Origin: Caballeronia arvi
Lineage (GTDB): Bacteria; Pseudomonadota; Gammaproteobacteria; Burkholderiales; Burkholderiaceae
NCBI RefSeq assembly: GCF_001544695.2
Contig: NZ_FCOM02000033.1
Location: 23,589-87,588, forward strand
Reading direction: 5' to 3'
DNA length: 64,000 nucleotides
The notes under the pieces were generated by a model that had not been told where the DNA came from, made no database searches, and saw only the letters and a list, made by a program, of their open reading frames with translations. The position numbers and the translations under genes were made by a program. Positions 8,278-15,492 of the stretch are shown piece by piece (position 1 is the first letter of the stretch; every line of letters begins with the position of its first letter).

Positions 8278-9576
8278 ATGGACACTTCGCAGGAGGTAGG
8301 CGAGCGCGTGGCGGCATCGGCCGCGGCGCCGAAGTTCCGGTTATCGCGCTATCAGTGGCTGACGCTGATTTCCGCGTTCCTCGGCTGGATGTTCGATTCG
8401 ATGGACCTGAACCTCTTCACGCTCGTGCTCGTGCCGAGCGTGAGCCAGTTGATGCACACCACGGATGCGGCGCAGATCAGCAAGATCGGCAGCTACATCA
8501 TCGCGGGCAAGCTGCTGACGTGGGGTATCGGCGGCGTGCTGTTCGGTGTGGCCGCCGACCGGCTCGGCCGCTCGCGCGTCATGACATGGACGATCCTGAT
8601 CTATGCCACCTTCACGCTGCTGAGCGCGTTCTCGCAGACCTGGACGCAGCTGGCGGCGGCGCAGGCGATGGCCGGCTTCGGCATCGGCGGCGAATGGGCG
8701 GCCGGTGCCGCGCTCGTCGCCGAGTCGTGGCCCGAGCGGCATCGCGCCCGCGCGATGCAGATCATGCAGATGGCCTTCGCGTTCGGATTTCTCGCCGCGG
8801 CGCTCGACAATCTGCTGCTCGGCAGCCTCGGCTGGCGCTGGGTGCTCGGCATGGGCGCCGCGCCCGCGCTCGTCACGATTCTCATACGGTTCTTCGTTCC
8901 GGAGCCGCAGCGCTGGGTAAAAGTGCGGGCAAGCGTCGACGCCGAGCCGGCCATGCAGACCTTCGCCGCGATCTTCGCGCCGGGGTTGCGCCGCAAGACG
9001 ATCGTCGGCGTGCTCGTCGCGTCGGCGGCCATGCTGGGCTGCTGGGGCGGACTCACCTTCCTGCCGAGCTGGGTTCATCAGTTGTCGGTGCTGGCGTCGG
9101 ATCACCGCGATGTCGGCTCGACGGTGAGCTACGCGTTCATCCTCATGATGATCGGCGCAACCCTCGGCTATCTGACGCTCATCTGGATGCTCGACGCGCT
9201 CGGCCGGCGGATGTCGTACTTCATCTTCTCGCTCGGCTCGCTCGCCATTTCGCTCGTGCTCTTCATGACGGCGCACGACATCGCCCGCGTGCTGTGGCTG
9301 ATGCCCTTGTACGGATACTTCGTTATCGGCGCATTCGGCACCTTCGCCGCCTATTTGCCCGAGCTTTTTCCGACACGGGTGCGGGCGACCGGCCAGGGTT
9401 TCTGCTGGAACATGGCGCGTGCGCTGACGAGCATCGGCCCGATTGCCGGCAATGTCGTCGTCGCGAAGTTCGGCTCGTTCCCTGCGGCGTCGGCGGCGGT
9501 CTCGCTCCTGTTCATCGTCGGGATGGTGTCGATCTGGCTCGGTCCCGAAACCAGAGGCGTTCCGCTCGATGACTGA
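8278..9576 (+). CDS. MFS transporter, aromatic acid/metabolite symporter type
   Basis: 432 residues from an ATG preceded by AGGAGAC. Twelve membrane segments are expected; the first contains SAFLGWMFDSMDLNLFTLVLVP, where the two Asp residues match the D-x(3)-D pattern of aromatic acid:H+ symporters, and the 2-3 loop has FGVAADRLGRSRV. The 8-9 loop has WMLDALGRRMSYF. It lies after the GntR gene with shared operator sequences, so it is probably the uptake system for the substrate of the Mo hydroxylase/UbiD operon. The exact substrate cannot be read from sequence. Confidence 0.85.
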   Translation: MDTSQEVGERVAASAAAPKFRLSRYQWLTLISAFLGWMFDSMDLNLFTLVLVPSVSQLMHTTDAAQISKIGSYIIAGKLLTWGIGGVLFGVAADRLGRSRVMTWTILIYATFTLLSAFSQTWTQLAAAQAMAGFGIGGEWAAGAALVAESWPERHRARAMQIMQMAFAFGFLAAALDNLLLGSLGWRWVLGMGAAPALVTILIRFFVPEPQRWVKVRASVDAEPAMQTFAAIFAPGLRRKTIVGVLVASAAMLGCWGGLTFLPSWVHQLSVLASDHRDVGSTVSYAFILMMIGATLGYLTLIWMLDALGRRMSYFIFSLGSLAISLVLFMTAHDIARVLWLMPLYGYFVIGAFGTFAAYLPELFPTRVRATGQGFCWNMARALTSIGPIAGNVVVAKFGSFPAASAAVSLLFIVGMVSIWLGPETRGVPLDD

Positions 9577-9651
9577 GTGAACGACGTTGCGCGACGAACG
9601 CTGCCGACGCGCGGTCAGCGCGCGCGCCCGCAGAGATCCGCTTAAACCAGA

Positions 9652-11055
9652 ATGGAACAGACCTTGAGTTCAGATATGTCGAATCCAGGCGCCTCAAGCC
9701 AGAACGCGGTCTCCGCACGCGTCTTCGATGTCGGCATCAACGAGCGCTTGCCGATTTCGCAACTGGCCGTGCTCGGCTTGCAGAACGTCTTCGGCATGAC
9801 GGGAATGTTCGTATTTCCCGGCATTCTCGGCCGCGCATTCCATCTGCCCGATGCGCAGATCGCGTATCTCTACGGCATGACGTTCATGGCGTGCGGGATC
9901 ATCACGATCCTTCAGTCGGTGTTCCTGCTGCGACTGCCGATTGCGCAAGGCCCTTATGCGGGCAGCTTCGGCGCACTGTTGACAGTCGGCCATATGCAGG
10001 CCGGCGGGCTCGGCACCGCGTTCGGCTCGTTCTTCGCCGCTTCGCTGATCTGGTGCCTGCTTACGGTCCCGATCCGCGGGCGTAGCGTGGCCGGACTGTT
10101 CGCGCGTCATCTGCGCGTGCCGATCATCTCCGGGATGATCGTGATGCTGATCATGGTGCAGATCGCGAGCGTCGCGCTGCCGTCGTGGATCGGCAACCGC
10201 GCGAGCCCCGGCTTTCCGGGCGTGAATCTTTTCGCGGGCGGGGTCGCGGTGTGCGGCATCGTGTTCGCGATGCTGTGGGGCGGCCGCTGGATTCGCCGCG
10301 TCTCTATCCTGCTCGGCCTGGCGCTCGGCACGCTCGCCTATACGCTGTTCCAGCCGATTTCGTTCGACGCCGTGGCCGCCGCGCCGCTCGTCGTCTTGCC
10401 GCGCGTTTTTCCGTTTGGTTTCGGCGTGCGTGCCGACTTCGTCGCGGTGTTTCTGCTCGTGCTGATTCCGGCCGGAATGGGATCGATGGCGCTTTATCAG
10501 ACGGTCGCGGACTGGGGAAACGAAACGCTGACGCCGGGCCGAATGTCCGAGGGGCTTTTCGGTGTCGCGCTCGGCTCGGTCGTCGCGGCGACGTGGGGCG
10601 GTTTCAGCACGATCGCCTATCCCGACAATATCGGCATACTGCGCGCGACGCGCGTCGGCTCGCGTTTCGTGACCCTGATGGCAGGCATCTTACTGATCGT
10701 GCTCGGCGGCTGCGTCAAGTTCGACATGTTGCTTGTCGTGGTGCCGATTCCCGTGATCTCGGCTGCCGCGACGCTGCTGTTCGGCGTCGTCTTCATGCAC
10801 GGCGTGCATATTCTGGCGCAGGTCGAGTGGGACGACCGCCGGCTGATCGCGACGGGACTCTCTTTCCTGATCGGCCTGGGCGGACTCTTCGTCTCTCCGG
10901 ACGTCATGCACGCCATGCCGCTGATGCTGCAACTCGTGCTTCAGCAACCGGTCATCTCGGGCGGCCTAACGCTCGTCGTGCTGCACGCGTTGCTGTGCTC
11001 TGCGCGACGGCCATCGGCAACGCCATCCACTGCGGCCACGCATACGCAGCACTGA
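9652..11055 (+). CDS. NCS2-family uracil/xanthine permease
   Basis: 467 residues with about fourteen hydrophobic segments. The start INERLPISQLAVLGLQNVFGMTGMFVFPGILG and the YAGSFGALLTVG region fit the nucleobase:cation symporter-2 family. The family motif region reads AYPDNIGILRATRVGSR with a preceding GGFSTI, near residues 314-340, which corresponds to the substrate-site helix 10 (usually NxGxxxxTxVxSR). NCS2 proteins take up uracil, xanthine, urate and similar N-heterocycles. It follows the MFS gene by 75 bases, so it might import a heterocyclic substrate for the upstream Mo hydroxylase operon. That link is inferred. Confidence 0.85.
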   Translation: MEQTLSSDMSNPGASSQNAVSARVFDVGINERLPISQLAVLGLQNVFGMTGMFVFPGILGRAFHLPDAQIAYLYGMTFMACGIITILQSVFLLRLPIAQGPYAGSFGALLTVGHMQAGGLGTAFGSFFAASLIWCLLTVPIRGRSVAGLFARHLRVPIISGMIVMLIMVQIASVALPSWIGNRASPGFPGVNLFAGGVAVCGIVFAMLWGGRWIRRVSILLGLALGTLAYTLFQPISFDAVAAAPLVVLPRVFPFGFGVRADFVAVFLLVLIPAGMGSMALYQTVADWGNETLTPGRMSEGLFGVALGSVVAATWGGFSTIAYPDNIGILRATRVGSRFVTLMAGILLIVLGGCVKFDMLLVVVPIPVISAAATLLFGVVFMHGVHILAQVEWDDRRLIATGLSFLIGLGGLFVSPDVMHAMPLMLQLVLQQPVISGGLTLVVLHALLCSARRPSATPSTAATHTQH

Positions 11056-11199
11056 GCAGGAAGGGCGTGCGCGGTTCGCGCAATGTATGCATCGATTAGT
11101 ATGCCGAATCTGTTTCTGATGGATGGTCGACGACACGAGGAGTGCGATGACACCGCACATCCTCGTAGCACAAATTGAACGATGTCAAATGGAGGAGAT

Positions 11200-12261
11200 A
11201 TGGTTAGAAGTGGGATGAGACGGTCGCTGACTGCACTGACGTTGGTGGGGCTTTCGAGCGGCGCCGCGTACGGACAAAACAACGTCACGTTATATGGCTC
11301 GCTGGATGGCGGTCTGCGCAATCTCGTGAACGGCACCAAGGCAGGCGGTGCGGCGCTGACGATGGCATCGAACGGCGTCTACAAATCGAATCGCTGGGGC
11401 TTTCTCGGCACCGAGGACCTGGGCGGCGGATACTACGTTCGCTTCAATCTGGAGGCAGGCTACGTTCTGTCGACCGGCGCAAACAGCAGTACGACCAATC
11501 AGATCTTCCAGCGCAATTCGACGATCGGTATCGGCGGGCCGTTCGGACGGGTCGACATCGGCCATCAGTTCACGCTGCAGCACCGATTGATCAAGGAGTT
11601 CGAGCCGTTCGATCTCGACTACCTCCAGGTGACCGAGGCCGCAGCGATATCGGGGGGCACCAGCGGACGAGACGACAACGCCATGTACTACCACGGCGAC
11701 TTCGGTCCCTGGACGGCTCGCGCGGATTACGCGCCGGGCGGCGTGCCGGGCAGTCTCGCCAGCGGCTCGATGATCGCGGGCGGTTTCAACTACCACACGC
11801 AGCGTTTCAATTTCGGCGCCGGCTATACACGCCGGTCGACGCCGGTGCCGTCCACGTCCAGCGCGTATTTCGGCAACGATCAATACACCGCGGGCGGCGG
11901 CGTGACGTTCGGTCCCGTCGAAGTGATGGGCGGCTATTCACTCGTGATGCAAGCCGTTCCATCGACGATGGCGGGAAAGACGCGCAATCAGTACATGTGG
12001 GGCGGCGTGCGCTATCACGCGACGCCGTTCTTCAACGTGACGGCCGCGTACTACGACAACAAGAACACGACCAACGGCGTGAGCGGCAGAAAGGACGTCT
12101 CGATTCTTGGCGTCACTTATGCGCTGTCGAAACGCACCTTGCTTTATGCGGATATCGACTACACGCATTTCACGGGAGGCTATGTGACCAATGCAACGCT
12201 GAATCCGTCCGGGCATGAGAAACAGACGGGCGTCTCGTTCGGTATGAATCACTGGTTCTGA
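11200..12261 (+). CDS. Outer-membrane porin (Gram-negative porin, OmpC/Porin_4 type)
   Basis: 353 residues. The ATG at 11200 has GGAGGAG six bases before it; an in-frame ATG at 11182 would overlap that site. A signal peptide ends about AAYG|QNN, followed by VTLYGSLDGGLRN, the first beta strand of beta-proteobacterial porins, and the protein ends FGMNHWF with the C-terminal Phe needed for BAM assembly. The loop-3 region has the usual acidic stretch EFEPFDLDY. It forms a general or substrate-selective trimeric channel. Its place after two inner-membrane importers suggests it serves the same substrate. Confidence 0.9.
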   Translation: MVRSGMRRSLTALTLVGLSSGAAYGQNNVTLYGSLDGGLRNLVNGTKAGGAALTMASNGVYKSNRWGFLGTEDLGGGYYVRFNLEAGYVLSTGANSSTTNQIFQRNSTIGIGGPFGRVDIGHQFTLQHRLIKEFEPFDLDYLQVTEAAAISGGTSGRDDNAMYYHGDFGPWTARADYAPGGVPGSLASGSMIAGGFNYHTQRFNFGAGYTRRSTPVPSTSSAYFGNDQYTAGGGVTFGPVEVMGGYSLVMQAVPSTMAGKTRNQYMWGGVRYHATPFFNVTAAYYDNKNTTNGVSGRKDVSILGVTYALSKRTLLYADIDYTHFTGGYVTNATLNPSGHEKQTGVSFGMNHWF

Positions 12262-12425
12262 GCGCGGCCGTGCCTTCGAGCCGCCTGCGGGATACGCTGC
12301 ATTTCTCCGTAGTCGCGCTCGATACAGCCTTGCGTGAGCAGCGGCGATCATCTTGACCAAAAGATCTGCGCGGTGCGATCAATGCGGTAACAGCTAAAAT
12401 CGGGGTTTTGCCCTGGAATACGCGC

Positions 12426-13868
12426 ATGTCTTTTGCCTCGCTCGGCCTGATCGATCCATTGCTGCGCAATGTGCAGGACCTCAATTACCAGACACCGACG
12501 CCGGTACAGGCCAAGGCGATTCCTGCTGTGCTCAGTGGCAAGGACGTCATGGCTGCGGCACAGACCGGCACGGGAAAGACTGCGGGTTTTGCACTGCCGC
12601 TGTTGCAGCGGCTGGTGCAGCATGGTCCGGCGGTATCCAGCAACCGCGCGCGTGTTCTGGTTCTAGTGCCGACGCGTGAACTGGCTGAACAAGTGCTGCA
12701 AAGCTTTATCGACTACGGCAAAGGCCTCGATCTGCGATTTCTGGCCGCGTACGGCGGGGTGAGCATCAACCCGCAGATGATGAAGTTGCGCAAAGGCGTG
12801 GATGTGCTCGTCGCCACGCCTGGCCGTTTGCTGGATCTCAATCGCCAGAACGCAGTGCAGTTCGATCAGGTAGAAACGCTGGTGCTGGATGAAGCCGACC
12901 GCATGCTGGATCTGGGCTTTGCACGCGAACTCAACGCCGTGTTTGCTGCCTTGCCCGCTCAGCGCCAGACCTTGCTGTTCTCTGCCACGTTCACTGATGA
13001 TATCCGCGCCATGGCGGCGAGCATTCTGCGCGACCCGGTCAATATCAGCGTCAGTCCGCCCAATGCCACGGCCAGCAAGATCAGGCAGTGGGTCGTGCCG
13101 GTGGACAAAAGGAACAAGCCCGAGCTCTTCATGCACCTTGTGGATGAGAACGACTGGCAGCACGCGCTGGTGTTCGTCAAAACCCGCAATGGCGTGGATT
13201 ATCTGGCGGGCATCCTGGATGCAGCAGGCTATTCGGTCGACACCATCCACGGCGACAGACCGCAACCCACGCGCCTGCGTGCGCTGGAGCGCTTCAAGAC
13301 GGGTGAAGTAGATATGCTGGTCGCCACCGATGTGGCTGCGCGCGGACTGGATATCGACGACCTGCCTCTGGTGATCAACGTCGATCTGCCGATCGTGGCG
13401 CAAGACTATGTGCATCGTATTGGCCGCACCGGCCGTGCGGGCGCCAGCGGCGTGGCGGTGTCCCTCGTGTGTGCCGATGAAGCGCCGCAACTGGCCGCGA
13501 TCGAAGCGCTCATCCGGCAAACGCTGCCTCGTGAAGAAGTGCCGGGTTTCGAAGCCGAACACCGAGTGCCGCAGACCAGCGCGACAGGGCAGATCATCAA
13601 GAAACCCAAAAAACCCAAGAAGCCCAAAGTGCCGCAAGTTGCACCGGGCGCCATGCAGGCGCTCAGTAAAAAACCGCGTCAGCAAACTGGCGAAAGCAAA
13701 CGCAAGCCTGCGGCGCCGGGCGCGGTAGCCGCAGGGAAAGACACAAGCTTGTCCGCCAATCCATTCAGCGTGCAAAAGCGACGCAACAAGCCCGCCAGCA
13801 AGTCAGTTGCAGGTTCACGTGAGCCGACTGGCAAGGACGCTGGTGGCCGCGGTAAACGCCAACCCTGA
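12426..13868 (+). CDS. rhlE: DEAD-box ATP-dependent RNA helicase RhlE
   Basis: 480 residues from ATG at 12426 (MSFASLGLIDPLL). All core helicase motifs are visible: TPTPVQAKAIP (Q), AQTGTGKT (I), PTRELAEQ (Ia), TPGRLLDL (Ib), LDEADRMLDLGF (II), FSATF (III), ATDVAARGLDI (V) and HRIGRTGRAG (VI). The C-terminal 100 residues are basic and repetitive (KKPKKPKKPK), typical of RhlE tails that bind RNA. A TAAAAT box at 12395-12400 may be its -10 element. RhlE proteins remodel rRNA and help RNA turnover in the cold. It is housekeeping-like and stands between two catabolic modules. Confidence 0.92.
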   Translation: MSFASLGLIDPLLRNVQDLNYQTPTPVQAKAIPAVLSGKDVMAAAQTGTGKTAGFALPLLQRLVQHGPAVSSNRARVLVLVPTRELAEQVLQSFIDYGKGLDLRFLAAYGGVSINPQMMKLRKGVDVLVATPGRLLDLNRQNAVQFDQVETLVLDEADRMLDLGFARELNAVFAALPAQRQTLLFSATFTDDIRAMAASILRDPVNISVSPPNATASKIRQWVVPVDKRNKPELFMHLVDENDWQHALVFVKTRNGVDYLAGILDAAGYSVDTIHGDRPQPTRLRALERFKTGEVDMLVATDVAARGLDIDDLPLVINVDLPIVAQDYVHRIGRTGRAGASGVAVSLVCADEAPQLAAIEALIRQTLPREEVPGFEAEHRVPQTSATGQIIKKPKKPKKPKVPQVAPGAMQALSKKPRQQTGESKRKPAAPGAVAAGKDTSLSANPFSVQKRRNKPASKSVAGSREPTGKDAGGRGKRQP

Positions 13869-13908
13869 TGATTTGTGTGGCTGCTTTCGCTGAGCGCTTC
13901 GCTTTCAC

Positions 13909-14172
13909 TCAGTCATCGAACTCGCCAGCCTCCAGAGCATCAGCGAAATCCGTGAGCCAGGTGGCGAAGTGATCGGTCTCGTAGATCGCCTTCTTGCCGT
14001 TGGTGATTCGCGTGACGGAGATCTGCCGCGTGGCGCCGGTTCCGTTGTTCTCCGGAACAACCACATTGTCAGTAATCTGGAAATCACGAAGTTCGAGGCC
14101 CCGATCCGCAAGGACGGCTTTGACGTCTTCCTGTTCGTCCCAGGAAAACTGGGAAAAGTCATGGGCTGTCAT
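13909..14172 (-). CDS. Small acidic conserved-type hypothetical protein
   Basis: 87 residues read from the ATG at 14172, which is preceded by GAGGAGA at good spacing. The protein is acidic with a mixed alpha/beta pattern (FQITDNVVVPEN, RQISVTRITNGKKAIYET, HFATWLTDFADALEAGEFDD) and no signal peptide or membrane segment. It converges on rhlE with a 40-base gap. I do not recognise a family. Its clear ribosome site and coding-like composition support it being real. Confidence 0.6.
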   Translation of the reverse strand: MTAHDFSQFSWDEQEDVKAVLADRGLELRDFQITDNVVVPENNGTGATRQISVTRITNGKKAIYETDHFATWLTDFADALEAGEFDD

Positions 14173-14366
14173 GCGGTCTCCTCGCGAGGATGAGGGTAAG
14201 GTTTCTTCTCTTGCGGAAACGAACGATCGCTTTGAAATGTTCTCGACGTTGGGCGAAGCCATAAGGAATGCATTGCTGCCGGCGCGGTTCCTCCATTGTG
14301 ATCTGAACCGCATTCGCGATCAAAGCGCGTGACACGCTGCACGGTCCGAATCTAGGCACTTTCCCT

Positions 14367-14384
14367 ATGTTACGATCCTAACAT
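14367..14384. promoter_or_regulatory. Putative DeoR operator in front of deoC
   Basis: ATGTTA-CGATCC-TAACAT is a perfect 6-base inverted repeat with a six-base centre. Its core TGTTA-N6-TAACA has the same arms and spacing as the E. coli DeoR operator TGTTAGAATTCTAACA. It stands 73 bases before the preferred deoC start and just before a TTTAAA box that may be the -10. A DeoR gene closes the same operon region at 24162-24884. The 285-base gap between 14172 and deoC holds nothing else recognised. Confidence 0.72.
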
Positions 14385-14456
14385 CCATGCTTTAAACTGA
14401 GATCAACCTATCAATAATTGTCGTGCGTCCCACAAGACGCCGGCTATACCGATCTC

Positions 14457-15464
14457 ATGCTGGAAACCGCATCGAAGTCCATCGTCGCATGGCCTGGAAA
14501 GGCTCAGGTCCACGCGCAGGCCCGCAATCCCGGCGTGCCGTTCGATCTGTCGTGGCTCGACGGCCTGCGCGTGAACCAGTCGGCGGTGGCGCGCCGCGCA
14601 TCGACGCTCGGCACGCGTCGCGCCGTGAAGAAAGACGCGCAGGCGGCGTGGCTGCTCAAAGCGATCACCTGCATCGACCTCACGACCCTCAGCGGCGACG
14701 ACACGCACGGCCGCGTCGAGCGCCTGTGCGCGAAAGCCCGCCGTCCGCTGCGTGACGATCTGCTCGACGCGCTCGGCATGGCGCACGCTTCGATCAAAAC
14801 GGGCGCGGTGTGCGTCTATCACCGCTATGTGAAAACGGCCGTGGGCGCGCTCGAAGGCAGCGGCATTCCGGTCGCGGCCGTATCGACGGGCTTTCCGGCG
14901 GGCCTCAATCCGCATGATCTCAAGTTGCGCGAAATCGAGGCGTCGGTACGGGATGGCGCCTCCGAGATCGATATCGTCGTCACGCGCGAGCATGTGCTGA
15001 CGGGCAACTGGCAGGCGCTCTACGACGAGATGCGCGATTTCCGCGCGGCATGCGGCGATGCGCACGTCAAGGCGATTCTCGCGACCGGCGATATCCACAC
15101 GCTTTCGAACGTCGCGAAGGCGTCGATGATCTGCATGATGGCCGGCGCCGATTTCATCAAGACGTCGACGGGCAAGGAAAGCGTCAACGCAACGCTCGAC
15201 GTGTCGCTCGTCATGGTGCGCATGATTCGCGAATATCTCGCGCGCACCGGCGTCGCGATCGGTTTCAAGCCCGCGGGCGGCGTGTCCACCGCGAAGTCGG
15301 TGCTCGAGTATCAGATCCTCATGAAGGAAGAGCTCGGGCGCGAATGGCTCGAACAAGACCTTTTCCGCATCGGCGCATCGAGCCTGCTCGCGGATATCGA
15401 ACGCCAGCTCGAACATCACGTGAGCGGACGCTATTCGGCGTTCAATCGCCATCCCGTCGCCTGA
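14457..15464 (+). CDS. deoC: Deoxyribose-phosphate aldolase
   Basis: 335 residues from ATG 14457; a TTG at 14418 would add 13 residues and cannot be excluded since neither has a strong ribosome site. The class I aldolase core contains the Schiff-base Lys235 in ADFIKTSTGK, the proton-relay Lys271 in GFKPAGG and Asp74 in TCIDLTTL. It is longer than E. coli DeoC (259), having an extra N-terminal helix region as in other long-type DERAs. It cleaves 2-deoxyribose-5-phosphate to acetaldehyde and glyceraldehyde-3-phosphate. It is first in an operon with an aldehyde dehydrogenase, a mutarotase, a sugar kinase and an ABC importer. Confidence 0.93.
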   Translation: MLETASKSIVAWPGKAQVHAQARNPGVPFDLSWLDGLRVNQSAVARRASTLGTRRAVKKDAQAAWLLKAITCIDLTTLSGDDTHGRVERLCAKARRPLRDDLLDALGMAHASIKTGAVCVYHRYVKTAVGALEGSGIPVAAVSTGFPAGLNPHDLKLREIEASVRDGASEIDIVVTREHVLTGNWQALYDEMRDFRAACGDAHVKAILATGDIHTLSNVAKASMICMMAGADFIKTSTGKESVNATLDVSLVMVRMIREYLARTGVAIGFKPAGGVSTAKSVLEYQILMKEELGREWLEQDLFRIGASSLLADIERQLEHHVSGRYSAFNRHPVA

Positions 15465-15492
15465 TTCATCAGACTCCCACATTCAAAGCCTC

